From contig NZ_FZON01000022.1 of NCBI RefSeq assembly GCF_900188425.1, positions 1-64,000 on the forward strand: DNA of 64,000 bases, read 5' to 3'. Positions 26,155 through 35,643 of the stretch are shown one piece after another. Under the pieces are notes generated by a model. That model made no database searches and was not told the DNA's origin. It worked only from the letters and a program-made list of their open reading frames with translations. The position numbers were made by a program, and so were the translations under genes. The stretch's first letter is position 1. Each line of letters begins with the position of its first letter. The stretch comes from Antarctobacter heliothermus (GTDB taxonomy: Bacteria; Pseudomonadota; Alphaproteobacteria; Rhodobacterales; Rhodobacteraceae).

Positions 26155-27582
26155 CTAGTACGCCTGATACACCGTCCGCTTTTGTAAATAACCCTCGATG
26201 CCGTGCATCCCGTCCTCGCCGCCCAGCCCGGACAGCTTGTGGCCGTTGTGATACCCCTGCACCATCCCGGTTATCCCTGAGTTCAAAAAGATCGTCCCCG
26301 TTTCCAGCCGCTGGATCGCGTCCATGTAGATGCTGGGGTTTTGCGTCCACAGGTATGCGGACAGGCCGTCGGGGCGGGCGTTCGCCACGCGCAGCGCCTC
26401 TTCGTAATCCGCCACGCGCACCACCGGCAGCACCGGGCCAAAGATCTCTTCGCGCACCGCCGCCGTGTCTGGCGTGGCCCCTGTTAGCACGGTCGGTTCA
26501 TACCAGTGGCCACCGCCCATCCCCTCGGGACGCTTGCCGCCAAGCGCAACCTTGGCCCCGCCTTCGACGGACTCGGCCACGATCCGCTCGACCCGCTCCA
26601 GCGCATCGGCGGTTGTGATCGGACCCATGCCGCCATTGGTCGCCGGATCACCCAGCTTTACCTTGGCCGCGTGTTCCAGCAACTTTTCGGTAAAGACATC
26701 GGCGACCGCCTCTTCGACCAGCACCGACTCGGAACAGATGCAGACCTGCCCGGCATTGGCGAACCGGGCCGTCACACAGGCCGCCGCCGCCTTGTCCAGA
26801 TCGGCGTCCTTGAGCACGATGAAGGGCGCGGACCCGCCCAGTTCCAGCGATAGCGCGGTGATGTTCTGCGCCGAGGCGCGGGCAATCGCCTGCCCCGCCC
26901 GGATCGACCCGGTCAGGGTGATCATCCGCACCACCGGGCTTTCGACCAGCGGCGCGCCCACCTCGGCCCCGGTGCCGGTGACCATGTTGATGACCCCCGG
27001 CGGAACCCCCGCCTCTTGCACGATGCGGCAGAATACGGAGGCCGTGACCGGCGTCGCCTCATGCGGCTTGACGATCATGGTGTTGCCGGTGACCAGCGCC
27101 GGGGCAACCTTTCGCCCGATCAGCGCCAGGGGATAATTGTAGGCACACAGGCCCAGCGTCACCCCGTAAGGCACCTTGTAGATGAACAACTGCTCACGCG
27201 GGTTGTCAGAGGGCAATATATCGCCGCGCAACCGTCGCGCGGCCTCGGCGGAATAGGTCATATAGCGGATCGTGTCCGTGACCTCTCCGGCGGCTTCGGC
27301 ACGGGGTTTGCCCTGCTCCTTGACCAGCAGGTCCTCGAACAGGTCGCGTTCGCGTTCGATCCCCTCGGCGATGCGGTACAGGTAGGCGGCGCGTTCCACA
27401 GGCGGCAGCATCATCCACTTTTTCTGCGCCCGCTGAGAGCTTTCCAATGCGCGCGCCACCTCTGCGCCCGTGCAGGCGGGCACCTCGGCCCAAACCTCGC
27501 CGGTGGCGGGATTGGTCACCTCCAGCCGGGCGCCATTCGACGCCTCGACCCATTCATTGTCGATGAAGCATTTGTAGAACAC
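26155..27582 (-). CDS. Aldehyde dehydrogenase, lactaldehyde/glycolaldehyde type (AldA-like)
   Basis: 475 residues, complete NAD(P)-dependent aldehyde dehydrogenase. General base E247 in [10 protein letters not shown] and nucleophile C281 in [10 protein letters not shown]; cofactor site [10 protein letters not shown]. Length and motifs such as [20 protein letters not shown] point to the AldA group, which oxidises L-lactaldehyde or glycolaldehyde. It is the last gene of the ribose-type ABC importer operon, 12 bp after the ATPase gene, so it probably handles an aldehyde from the imported sugar. It ends in TAG. Confidence 0.92.
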   Translation of the reverse strand: MFYKCFIDNEWVEASNGARLEVTNPATGEVWAEVPACTGAEVARALESSQRAQKKWMMLPPVERAAYLYRIAEGIERERDLFEDLLVKEQGKPRAEAAGEVTDTIRYMTYSAEAARRLRGDILPSDNPREQLFIYKVPYGVTLGLCAYNYPLALIGRKVAPALVTGNTMIVKPHEATPVTASVFCRIVQEAGVPPGVINMVTGTGAEVGAPLVESPVVRMITLTGSIRAGQAIARASAQNITALSLELGGSAPFIVLKDADLDKAAAACVTARFANAGQVCICSESVLVEEAVADVFTEKLLEHAAKVKLGDPATNGGMGPITTADALERVERIVAESVEGGAKVALGGKRPEGMGGGHWYEPTVLTGATPDTAAVREEIFGPVLPVVRVADYEEALRVANARPDGLSAYLWTQNPSIYMDAIQRLETGTIFLNSGITGMVQGYHNGHKLSGLGGEDGMHGIEGYLQKRTVYQAY

Positions 27583-27594
27583 GGGGGATTTCCT

Positions 27595-29097
27595 TCAGGT
27601 CGTGTGACCGGCCCCGGCCATGTCGGCCAGCATCCGGTCCTTGTCGAAATGCGGATAGGCGTACTCGTGGATCGTCGCGCCCTGGTACATCGTCAGCACG
27701 CGGTCGCCCAACATCAGCACCTCGTCGATTTCATAAGACAGGATCAGGATGCCGACGCCGCGTCCGGCCAGATCCTCGATGATCCGGTAGATGTCGGCCT
27801 TGGCATGCACGTCGATGCCGCGCGTCGGTTCCAGCAGGATCAGCAGTTTCAGATCCTCGTCCAGCCAGCGCGAGAAACAGATCTTTTGCTTGTTGCCGCC
27901 GGACAAAAAGCGGATCTCCTGATCCGGTGAGGATGTCTTGGTCGAGGTGTCGCGGATCGCCTTGGCAACGATACTGTCCACCCGCGCGCCGTCGATCAGC
28001 CCGCCTTTCAGCGTTTTCTCAAGGAACGGCAGCGCGATGTTGTCGCGCACCGACAGCGGCGGCAGGATGCCGTTCTTGTCGCGGTTTTCGGTGACAAGAC
28101 CCATGCCCTCGCGCACCGCCACGGCAGGGCCGCGCCCCGGTTTCAGGGTCTTGTCCAGATAGCGGACCTCACCGCCATAGCCCGCGTCCAGACCGAATAT
28201 CGCCTTGGCCAGTTCCGGCGCACCGCACCCGCGCAGGCCAGTCAGCACAACGATCTCGCCCTCATGCACGCCCAGCGTCACGCCGTCGTAATTGCCGGGG
28301 CTGCTCAGCCCGTCGACCGACAGCACCACCTTGCCGGTGATCTGCTTGTGCGGCTTGACGAACTGGTCCAGCTCTGCCCCGGTCATCGACTTGATGACGT
28401 GATCCTCCGAGGTTTCGGCAATGCGTTCGGACAGGACGATCACCCCGTCGCGCATCACCGTCACATCTTCGGCAATGCCAAAGATCTCTGGCATGTGGTG
28501 AGAGATATAGATGATGGCGATCCCCTCGGCCTTCATCCGGCGGATGAAGTCGAACAGCATTTCCTTGTCTTCCTCGGACAGGGCCGAGGTCGGTTCGTCC
28601 ATCACGATCAGCCAGGCGTCGGACATCAGCGCGCGGATGATCTCGACGATCTGTTTCTCGCCCGAGTTCAGTTCACGCACCGGCCTGTGCGGGTCCAGCG
28701 CCAACCCGAACCGGTCCAGCTGGGCACGCACCTGCCGGGCCATTTCCGCCTTGTTCATGAAAGGCGTGCCCTTGTGGCGGATTTCCTTGCCCAGAAAGAT
28801 GTTGCCCGCCACGGTCAACTCACCGATCAGCGACAGTTCCTGGTGGATCATCGCGATGCCGTGCCGACCGGCGTCGGCAGGGGCGGCAATTTCGACCGGG
28901 GTGTTGTTGATGCGGATCTCACCCTCATCGCGCTGGTAGACACCGCCGAGGATCTTCATCAGCGTCGACTTGCCAGCGCCGTTCAGCCCGACCAGCGCGT
29001 GCACCTCCCCTGCCGTGCAGGAGAAATTGACGTCATCAAGGGCGCGGGTGGCAAAGAAACTCTTGCCGATGCCCAGCATGTCCAGACGTTCGGTCAT
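27595..29097 (-). CDS. Sugar ABC transporter ATP-binding protein (RbsA/MglA type)
   Basis: 500 residues with two ABC domains. First: Walker A GLNGAGKST, signature LNSGEKQIVEI, Walker B LIVMDEPTSAL. Second: degenerate Walker A (TGLRGCGAPELAKAI), signature FLSGGNKQKI, Walker B LLILLEPTRGID. This asymmetry is normal for the RbsA family. The ATG at 29097 overlaps the permease stop by 4 bp. Couples ATP hydrolysis to sugar import by the two permeases of the operon. Confidence 0.93.
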   Translation of the reverse strand: MTERLDMLGIGKSFFATRALDDVNFSCTAGEVHALVGLNGAGKSTLMKILGGVYQRDEGEIRINNTPVEIAAPADAGRHGIAMIHQELSLIGELTVAGNIFLGKEIRHKGTPFMNKAEMARQVRAQLDRFGLALDPHRPVRELNSGEKQIVEIIRALMSDAWLIVMDEPTSALSEEDKEMLFDFIRRMKAEGIAIIYISHHMPEIFGIAEDVTVMRDGVIVLSERIAETSEDHVIKSMTGAELDQFVKPHKQITGKVVLSVDGLSSPGNYDGVTLGVHEGEIVVLTGLRGCGAPELAKAIFGLDAGYGGEVRYLDKTLKPGRGPAVAVREGMGLVTENRDKNGILPPLSVRDNIALPFLEKTLKGGLIDGARVDSIVAKAIRDTSTKTSSPDQEIRFLSGGNKQKICFSRWLDEDLKLLILLEPTRGIDVHAKADIYRIIEDLAGRGVGILILSYEIDEVLMLGDRVLTMYQGATIHEYAYPHFDKDRMLADMAGAGHTT

Positions 29098-30074
29098 TGT
29101 GCCTGCCTCCGCTGTACGAGGGTATCCAGCAGCACCACACCCAGCAGGATCAGACCCTTGATGAGGCTTTGCAGGTAGGGGTTGGTGCCCGTCAGGACGA
29201 GCCCGTTGATGATGATGCCATACAGCAGCACGCCAAGGATCGTGCCCAGCAGACGCCCCCGCCCGCCGAACAGCGATGTGCCGCCAAGGATCACCGCCGT
29301 GATGGCATCGAACTCCAGGTACAGACCCGTCCACGGCTGACCCGAAGAGACGCGGCCCACGGTGATGATCGCCGACAGGCCCGCCAGCGCGCCGGACAGG
29401 ACATAGACCCAGACCAGCGTGCGTTCCGGCCTGCGTCCCAGCACAAAGGCGGTGTTGATGTTCGATCCCGCCGCATAGACGTCGCGGCCGAAAGTCGACC
29501 TGTAAAGGACCAGCGACAGCGCCACGAAAACCAGCGCGACAAAGGGGATCACGACGGGAATGCTGCCCCAGCTTTGTCCACCCAACCAAAGAAAGGTTGT
29601 GTTGGATACATTGATGGAATTCGCGTCGTAGATCACCAGTGCCAGACCGCGCGCCAGCGCAAAGGTGGCCAGGGAGACCATGAAGGCCGACAGCCGCAAT
29701 CGACCGATGAAAACACCGTTCACCGCACCGATGGCCATGCCCGCCAGGATCGCCGCAGCGAACCCCAAGGGCGCGCTGCCGGTGGTGGTCAGGGTGATCA
29801 CCCCCACCCCGCCGGAAAAGGCGACGTTAGAGCCCACGCTGAGGTCGATCCCGCCAGTCAGCATGATGAACGTCATGCCCATGGACACAAGGAACAGAAC
29901 CGCGATCGAGCGGAGCAGGATGCCGAGATTGGCAAGCGAATAGAAATTGTCGTTGGCGATGCTGAACCCGACCGAGGCGATCACGATGAGCCCGATCAGC
30001 ACAAGATAGCGCTGGGTCAGGCTGTCCATCGCCTTGCGGGGGCGCGGGGGCGCTGCGGCCGTGGTTGTGGTCAT
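29094..30074 (-). CDS. Sugar ABC transporter permease (RbsC type), second copy in operon
   Basis: 326 residues, 8-10 membrane segments, BPD_transp_2 family. Motifs: MTFIMLTGGIDLSVGSNVA, the RSTFGRDVYAAGSN loop, and ITAVILGGTSLFGGRGRLLGT. The start at 30074 has GGAAAGAG upstream. The operon has two different permeases (the other at 31197-32153), which suggests a heterodimeric channel rather than the usual homodimer. Confidence 0.92.
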   Translation of the reverse strand: MTTTTAAAPPRPRKAMDSLTQRYLVLIGLIVIASVGFSIANDNFYSLANLGILLRSIAVLFLVSMGMTFIMLTGGIDLSVGSNVAFSGGVGVITLTTTGSAPLGFAAAILAGMAIGAVNGVFIGRLRLSAFMVSLATFALARGLALVIYDANSINVSNTTFLWLGGQSWGSIPVVIPFVALVFVALSLVLYRSTFGRDVYAAGSNINTAFVLGRRPERTLVWVYVLSGALAGLSAIITVGRVSSGQPWTGLYLEFDAITAVILGGTSLFGGRGRLLGTILGVLLYGIIINGLVLTGTNPYLQSLIKGLILLGVVLLDTLVQRRQAQ

Positions 30075-30095
30075 GGCACTCTTTCCGGAAAAATG

Positions 30096-30124
30096 GGGCG
30101 GCAGCGGCAAGGCCACCGCCGCCC
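30096..30124 (-). terminator. Hairpin between sugar-binding protein and permease genes
   Basis: On the minus strand GGGCGGC pairs with GCCGCCC, with a further GGC/GCC inside (3-nt mismatch between), 7 bp after the binding-protein stop. CATTTTTCC follows. Probably a partial terminator or RNA-stability element. Confidence 0.55.
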
Positions 30125-30131
30125 GCCTGCC

Positions 30132-31160
30132 TTACTTGACCGAGTCGGGGCCAAATTCGAGATAGCCTTTCGCGGCCACGTCCAGCGCCTGATCGACGTA
30201 GTAGACCTGCACATCCTCGGGGAACCCGTTGGCCAATGCCACCTTGTGGTTCTCTTCGGTCAGCACCAACGGCGTGAAGAAATCATAGACCTTGTCCGGG
30301 GTCTCGCCCTTGTGGATGCGATAGGCCATCTGGACAAAGTTCCAGCCCTCCCGCGTGCCCGACAACAGGATATCGGCCTTGACCGATCCGTCAGTCATCT
30401 GCTGCAGGATCGGGATGTCGCCGTCATAGCCGTAGAAATCAAGCTCCCGACCGCCGTTCATGGCAATGGCGATGGAGGGATACATGTAGCCATCGGTCAC
30501 CCCGGAAATGGCGTTCAGGTCCGGGTACTGGGTCAGCCAGTTTTCCGCAATGGACTGCGCCTTGACGGTGTCCCAGTCGGCGGGCTGTTCGGCCACGACC
30601 TCGACGTTGTCACATGCCGCGATGCCCTTCAGGATGCCTTCGTGGCGCGCCTCGCCCGACGGGTTGCCCGCCTGACCCAGCATGATGGCCACCTTGTAGG
30701 GTTCACCACCCGACAGGGCGCACATGGCCAGACCCTGATTGGTGCCGTTCACCACGTCCCCAAGGGTAAAGCTGTAATCGGCGCTGTCCATCGGCGAGTG
30801 AACGGCGATCCATGTGATCCCCGCCTCTTGCGCCTTGGCGACCAGCGGCTCGAACGCATCGACGTTGATGGCGTTGACGAACATCACGTCCGGGCCTTCG
30901 TTGATCGTCACCTCGGTCTGCTGGATCATCTTTTCCAGCGACCCTTCGGCCGACAGCCAGCGGCCCGTCACCTTGACGTCGTCAAACGCCTCGTCGTAGG
31001 CCTTGATCGCGTCCTCGAAGCCGCTCAGCCATGCGACGTGATAGGGCGCGACGTGGCCGTCGTTGATGAACACGATGTCCAGCGTGTCATCCGCCGCAAG
31101 AACCGGCGCGCCAAACATGGCCAGCGCCGTTGCGGCCATAAGTCCTGTCTTGAGTTTCAT
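30132..31160 (-). CDS. Sugar ABC transporter substrate-binding protein (RbsB-like)
   Basis: 342 residues, signal peptide (LMAATALAMFGAPVLAAD), then a type I periplasmic-binding fold (Peripla_BP_4): DIVFINDGHVAPYHVAWLSG, GPDVMFVNAINVDAFEPLV, GITWIAVHSPMDSADYS, ISGVTDGYMYPSIAIAMN and FYGYDGDIPILQQMTDG. Sequence departs from ribose-binding proteins at the ligand loops, so the sugar is not predicted. Operon partner of both permeases and the ATPase. Confidence 0.92.
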   Translation of the reverse strand: MKLKTGLMAATALAMFGAPVLAADDTLDIVFINDGHVAPYHVAWLSGFEDAIKAYDEAFDDVKVTGRWLSAEGSLEKMIQQTEVTINEGPDVMFVNAINVDAFEPLVAKAQEAGITWIAVHSPMDSADYSFTLGDVVNGTNQGLAMCALSGGEPYKVAIMLGQAGNPSGEARHEGILKGIAACDNVEVVAEQPADWDTVKAQSIAENWLTQYPDLNAISGVTDGYMYPSIAIAMNGGRELDFYGYDGDIPILQQMTDGSVKADILLSGTREGWNFVQMAYRIHKGETPDKVYDFFTPLVLTEENHKVALANGFPEDVQVYYVDQALDVAAKGYLEFGPDSVK

Positions 31161-31196
31161 GGGTCAGTCTCCTCCGTGTTGAATTTCTGTGGCGCG

Positions 31197-32153
31197 TCAG
31201 TGCGCCTCGACCTGGCGGGACTGCCAGAGGATCCAGTTGGCCCCCAGCGCCGCCAGGATCACCGCGCCCTTGAACACCTGGTGCCAGACGTCCTCGACGT
31301 TCAGCAGGTTCAGGGCGTTGTTGATGATGCCGATGAACAGCAGCCCCCAGAAGGCGCCGCCGATGGTGCCGCGCCCGCCCAGGATCAACGTGCCGCCGAT
31401 GATGATCGCGGCGATCCCGTCCAGCAGCAGCCCGTTGCCATCCAGCCCCGGCTGCACAAAGCCCATGCGGGTCGACAGCATGATCCCGGCAAATCCGCTG
31501 CACAGGGCAGAGAACATGAAGACCCCGATCTTGACCCGGTCCACGTTCACACCGGCCAACCGGGCATTTTCCTCGGAGTTGCCCACGGCGATCACCGCAG
31601 CGCCCCAGCGCGTGTGGTTGTAGACCACCCAGGCCAGCGCAAAGAGCGCGACAAGGAACAGGAAGGACCAGTAGAGCCCCATGAACTTTTCCGCCCCGAC
31701 AAAGCGGAAAAAGCCGCCCATCAGGAAAATCTGTTGCCCGCGCGGGATGATCAGGCCGGACAGGCCCTGTGCGCAGAACAGCATCGAGAGGGTGACGATA
31801 AAGGCGGGCAGCTTCAGCTTGGCCACCAGCATCCCGTTGAAGAACCCCAGCGCCAGTGAGCAGACGATCACCGCCACGATCCCCAGTGCCACGCCCCCGG
31901 TCATGCCAAAGAACACTCCCAGCACGATAGCGAACAGCACCGATCCCATGCCCATCGACAGGTCGATGTTGCCGGACAGGACGACAAAGAACTGCCCCAG
32001 CGCGATCAGCCCGATGGGCACAATCTGACGTGAGATGGCCGACATGTTGTCAAGGCTCAGGAAACGCGGGCTGATCATGTAAAAGACCAGGCACAGGGCC
32101 AGAGTGACAAAGATGATGTTCTTTTCCCGCATCAGGCGCGACAGGTCAGGCAT
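31197..32153 (-). CDS. Sugar ABC transporter permease (RbsC type), first gene of operon
   Basis: 318 residues, BPD_transp_2 family: FFVVLSGNIDLSMGMGSVLF, HTRWGAAVIAVGNSEENARLAG, and IAAIIIGGTLILGGRGTIGG. The first gene of the five-gene operon (permease, binding protein, permease, ATPase, aldehyde dehydrogenase). Its promoter region holds a TTTGGTCGTACCAAA operator, so the whole operon is probably controlled by the GntR regulator encoded at 61716. Confidence 0.92.
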   Translation of the reverse strand: MPDLSRLMREKNIIFVTLALCLVFYMISPRFLSLDNMSAISRQIVPIGLIALGQFFVVLSGNIDLSMGMGSVLFAIVLGVFFGMTGGVALGIVAVIVCSLALGFFNGMLVAKLKLPAFIVTLSMLFCAQGLSGLIIPRGQQIFLMGGFFRFVGAEKFMGLYWSFLFLVALFALAWVVYNHTRWGAAVIAVGNSEENARLAGVNVDRVKIGVFMFSALCSGFAGIMLSTRMGFVQPGLDGNGLLLDGIAAIIIGGTLILGGRGTIGGAFWGLLFIGIINNALNLLNVEDVWHQVFKGAVILAALGANWILWQSRQVEAH

Positions 32154-32169
32154 AGTGTCCTCGGATCAT

Positions 32170-32184
32170 TTTGGTCGTACCAAA
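32170..32184. promoter_or_regulatory. GntR/FCD-type operator upstream of sugar ABC operon
   Basis: Perfect palindrome TTTGGT-CGT-ACCAAA, 16 bp upstream of the first permease gene. The TNGTNNNACNA core is the classical FadR/FCD-class GntR half-site arrangement. The same motif occurs at 48499 and, with changes, at 61549 and 61624. Confidence 0.75.
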
Positions 32185-32280
32185 GTTAAGGCATTCGGCA
32201 GAGATTCGGCGCCTTTGTCAAGATTAACTGCAAAATTTCTGAGTTCGGTCTTACGATTCTCTTGCTTTGGAATGCTCAAA

Positions 32281-33897
32281 CTAGAGCCACCCCAAGACCA
32301 TATCGGCGCAGCGGTCCCCCAGGACCATCGCGGGTGCATTGGTGTTTCCGGCCGGGATCTCCGGCACGGCAGACATGTCGCAGACCCTCAGACCCGCGAT
32401 ACCGCGCACCCGCATCCTCGCGTCCAGCACCGCCAGCGGATCGCCCTCGGCCCCCATCTTGGCGGTGCCTGCGGGGTGAAAGTTGGTCTTGACCACTTTG
32501 CGGCAATGATCCTCCAGCGCGGCATCCGACCACTCTGTTGGTGCGACCACCTCGGCCACCCGATCGGCCAGCGGCGCGGTGCGCATGGTCTGACCAAAAT
32601 AACGCAATCCCTTGATCATCTCGGCCATGTCTGCCGGATCGGACAGAAAGTTGGGGTTCACCACGGGCATCGCGTCCGGATCGGCAGAGGCAAGGCTCAC
32701 CGTCCCGGTCGACCGCGGTTTCAACAGCACCATCTGGATCGACACGCCGTGGCTTTCGCGGATGGTCTTGGCCTGCTCGGGGTTCAGGTACATCACCGGG
32801 ATGCAATAGGCCTCATGCGTCGGCAGTGCCTCGGGGTCGGTCGGGTTGACGAAACAGGCCGCCTCCAGCCCCGTGGTGGTGATCCGCCCGCGACCGAACA
32901 GTTTGAATTCCAGCCCGTTGCGCAGCATGTTCCAGCCGCGATCCTGCCCGAAATACCCATATGGCCCGTTGGCCCGCGCCACGATCGACACATCCGGGTG
33001 ATCCTGCAGGTTCTGCCCGACGCCGGGCAGATCGGCGACCACCTCGATCCCATGTTCGCGCAGATGCTCCGCCGGGCCGATCCCCGACAGCATCAACAGC
33101 TTGGGCGTGACGAAGGCACCCGCGGACAGCAGGATTTCACCGCCTGTCCGCGCCTCGTGCTCTGCGCCCTTGGCATCGCGCCAGACAACGCCCACCGCGC
33201 GGCCGTTTTCGATCACCACCCGGCGCACCCGCGATTGCAGCCTGATTGTCAGGTTCGGGTTGTCTTTGAGCGGGTCGAGAAAGGCATAGGCCGCCGAAAC
33301 GCGCTGGCCCTGATCATAGGTAAACTGGAAATAGCCCGCCCCGCGCTGGGTGCGCCCATTGAAATCCGGGTTGAACGGCTCGCCCTGCGCCTGCAACGCC
33401 TGCACGAACCAGCGCGCCATGTCATCGACATGGCCGGGGTCCGACACCACCAAAGGTCCGTCGCAGCCGTGCAGATCGTCATTGAACTTGCGGTTGCCTT
33501 CCAACCGCTTGAAATGCGGCAGCACGTCGTCCCAGGCCCAGCTGACACCGTCATTGCCGCCGCGCAGCACCTCGTGCCACGCATCGTAGTCCTGCGGCCG
33601 CCCGCGCACATAGGCCTGCCCGTTCACCGTCGATCCACCGCCAAGGACATTGCCCTGCGGGATCTCTGTCTGCCGTCCACCCAGTTGCGGCTGCGGCGTC
33701 GTCTTGTGGGTCTGAAAGTACTTCGATCCGTTCTTGAGCAGCTTGAACACCCCCGGCGGCATGTCCAGCAGCGGGTGCCGGTGGTGGTGCCCGCCCTCCA
33801 GCAACAGCACCTTTGCGCCGCCCTCAACCAGCCGCGCCGCCGCCACCGCCCCGGCAGAACCGCCACCGACGACGATATGATCGTAGGTCCGGGTCAT
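32281..33897 (-). CDS. GMC-family FAD-dependent alcohol/choline dehydrogenase
   Basis: 538 residues. FAD dinucleotide motif VVGGGSAGAVAA (10-20), GMC signature 1 in GNVLGGGSTVNGQAYVRG, and C-terminal active-site pair: His in NFHPAGTAKMG and Asn in NTNAPAMVLGDR. No signal peptide, so cytoplasmic. Oxidises a primary alcohol to an aldehyde with electrons passed to a quinone or oxygen. Last gene of a four-gene minus operon; its start overlaps the preceding gene by 4 bp. Confidence 0.93.
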   Translation of the reverse strand: MTRTYDHIVVGGGSAGAVAAARLVEGGAKVLLLEGGHHHRHPLLDMPPGVFKLLKNGSKYFQTHKTTPQPQLGGRQTEIPQGNVLGGGSTVNGQAYVRGRPQDYDAWHEVLRGGNDGVSWAWDDVLPHFKRLEGNRKFNDDLHGCDGPLVVSDPGHVDDMARWFVQALQAQGEPFNPDFNGRTQRGAGYFQFTYDQGQRVSAAYAFLDPLKDNPNLTIRLQSRVRRVVIENGRAVGVVWRDAKGAEHEARTGGEILLSAGAFVTPKLLMLSGIGPAEHLREHGIEVVADLPGVGQNLQDHPDVSIVARANGPYGYFGQDRGWNMLRNGLEFKLFGRGRITTTGLEAACFVNPTDPEALPTHEAYCIPVMYLNPEQAKTIRESHGVSIQMVLLKPRSTGTVSLASADPDAMPVVNPNFLSDPADMAEMIKGLRYFGQTMRTAPLADRVAEVVAPTEWSDAALEDHCRKVVKTNFHPAGTAKMGAEGDPLAVLDARMRVRGIAGLRVCDMSAVPEIPAGNTNAPAMVLGDRCADMVLGWL

Positions 33898-34916
33898 GCC
33901 TCCGGCCCCAGCAACAAGATCTTGCCAAAGGCCCCGCCCGCCGCCATCGCGGCCAGCGCCTCCCCTGCCCTGTCCAGCGGGTAGGTCGCCGCCGTCAGCG
34001 CGTCGAAGTTGACCGCACCGGATTCGACCAGTTGCACCGCCTCTTCGAATTCGCGGTTGAACTGGAACGAACCGACAATCTCGATTTCCTTGAGCATGAT
34101 CAGGTGCAGCATCACCTGCGCCTCGCGCAGCTGGATGTTGGACAGGATCGACACCCTCCCCTTGGGCCGCACCGCCTTCAGCGCGGTGTTGAACGCCGGG
34201 ATCGCGCCCGAGGCCTCGACCACCACGTCGAACCGTTTCTCGATCTCACCCTCGTCAAACTGGCCTATGACCAGCCCGGTCTCTGCCCCCGCTTTCAGCG
34301 CGACCTCGACCGCCCCCGCCCGCAGGTCCAGCGCCGTCACATGCGCGCCGCGCGCCGCAGCCCCCGCAATCGCCAGCAGGCCCATCGGCCCGCAGCCCGT
34401 CACCAACACCTGTTGGCCCGCACAAACGCCGCCCTTGTTCAAAGAGTGCAAGGCGCAGGCCATCGGCTCGGCAAAGGTCAGGTGGCGCGGGTTCACCCCG
34501 TCCGCCACCGGGCGGCAGCACCGCGCCGGATGGTCGATCACCTCACGAAAGAACCCGTCCAGATGCGGCACGGTCGTCGCCGAGCCGGGAAATTTCTTGG
34601 CGGTACAGAGATTTTCCTCGCCCCGCTGACACGGCGCACATTCCCCGCAGTTCATGATCGGGTTCAGCGCCACCAACTGCCCCTCGCGCAGATCAGACCC
34701 ATTCGGATCGACAACATAGGCACAGGCCTCATGGCCCAGCGTCACCGGGTTTTGCAGCTGAAAGCCGGCGTTGGCGAAATGCGCGTAGTAATGCAGGTCG
34801 GTGCCGCACAGGCTGGCCACGGCAAGACGCAGCCGCGCGTGGCCTTCGGGGATCGGCCCCAACCGCTGCGGCAAGGTTTCAACGGTCTGCGCGGCGGTCA
34901 GTTTTGTCTGAAGCAT
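33894..34916 (-). CDS. Zinc-dependent MDR dehydrogenase (idonate/sorbitol dehydrogenase-like)
   Basis: 340 residues. Catalytic zinc ligands in SLCGTDLHYY and LGHEACAYV, structural zinc Cys set in CGECAPCQRGEENLC, Rossmann motif VTGCGPMGLLA. Pattern closest to L-idonate 5-dehydrogenase/sorbitol dehydrogenases, so an NAD(P)-linked polyol or sugar-acid oxidation. The start at 34916 (MLQTKL) places GAAAGG at a normal distance; an upstream in-frame ATG at 34922 would lie against it. Between the SDR and the GMC gene in one operon. Confidence 0.9.
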   Translation of the reverse strand: MLQTKLTAAQTVETLPQRLGPIPEGHARLRLAVASLCGTDLHYYAHFANAGFQLQNPVTLGHEACAYVVDPNGSDLREGQLVALNPIMNCGECAPCQRGEENLCTAKKFPGSATTVPHLDGFFREVIDHPARCCRPVADGVNPRHLTFAEPMACALHSLNKGGVCAGQQVLVTGCGPMGLLAIAGAAARGAHVTALDLRAGAVEVALKAGAETGLVIGQFDEGEIEKRFDVVVEASGAIPAFNTALKAVRPKGRVSILSNIQLREAQVMLHLIMLKEIEIVGSFQFNREFEEAVQLVESGAVNFDALTAATYPLDRAGEALAAMAAGGAFGKILLLGPEA

Positions 34917-34926
34917 GGTCATCCTT

Positions 34927-35640
34927 TCAGAACCCCACCGCATAGCCGCCGTCGACCGGCAGGTTGACGCCGTTCACATAGGCGGCGCGGTCAGAGGCAA
35001 GGTAGAAAACGGCATCGGCCACATCCTGCGGCGTGCCAAAGGCGTGCGAGGGAATCCGCCCCTCGATCTTGTCGCGTCGCGCAGGATCCTTGGCCAGGAT
35101 CGCGCGGGTCATGTCGGTTTCGATAAAGCCGGGGGACACCGCGTTGCAGCGGATGCCAAAGGGCGCGGCATCCACCGCGACAGAGCGGGTCAGCCCGACA
35201 ACCGCCGTCTTGGCGGTGACATAGGCGGCGGCAGAGGGCAGCGCCATGATCCCGCCCATCGAGGCGATATTGACCACGGCGCCGCCGGTCTCGCGGTGCA
35301 GGTCCACATAGCGCCCGCAGGCCGCGAACATGGCGCGCACATTGATGTCCAGCACCCGGTCCAGCTCATCCGGGGCCACGTCCCAGATCGGTTTCTTCAG
35401 ATGCACACCGGCGTTGTTGACCAGTGCCGCGATCGTCCCGACACGCCCATGCAGCGCTCCCAGCCAGTCGGCCGCGCGATCCGCCGCGAGGTCGCATTCC
35501 ACGAACTGCGCCCCCTCTGCGCTGTCCACGTCTCCCCGGCTGCGGGCGACGACAAACACGTCGAACCCCGCCTCCAGAAAGCGGCGCGACTGCGCAAGGC
35601 CCAGCCCCTTGTTTCCCCCGGTGATGACAGCGACGGGCAT
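34927..35640 (-). CDS. Short-chain dehydrogenase/reductase (SDR)
   Basis: 237 residues, classical SDR: cofactor loop TGGNKGLG, NNAG (in LVNNAGVHLKKP), catalytic S in VVNIASMGG and Y-V-T-A-K, ending VNGVNLPVDGGYA. NAD(P)-dependent oxidoreductase of unknown substrate. It starts 3 bp after the solute-binding-fold gene, so the four genes 36756-32281 are one transcript. Confidence 0.92.
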   Translation of the reverse strand: MPVAVITGGNKGLGLAQSRRFLEAGFDVFVVARSRGDVDSAEGAQFVECDLAADRAADWLGALHGRVGTIAALVNNAGVHLKKPIWDVAPDELDRVLDINVRAMFAACGRYVDLHRETGGAVVNIASMGGIMALPSAAAYVTAKTAVVGLTRSVAVDAAPFGIRCNAVSPGFIETDMTRAILAKDPARRDKIEGRIPSHAFGTPQDVADAVFYLASDRAAYVNGVNLPVDGGYAVGF

Positions 35641-35643
35641 GGC

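Noticed and set aside
27598-29589. ATPase frame extended upstream to 29589
   Set aside because: The extra part is out of frame with, and antagonistic to, the intact permease gene; the ATG at 29097 overlaps its stop and starts the ABC domain.
29097-31859. Very long open frame on the plus strand across the sugar ABC operon
   Set aside because: It is antisense to four clear transporter genes, is His/Gln/Arg-rich as expected of the complementary strand of high-GC genes, and has no ribosome site or domain.
32104-33984. Long plus-strand open frame across the GMC gene
   Set aside because: Antisense shadow of an intact GMC oxidoreductase with full FAD and active-site motifs.
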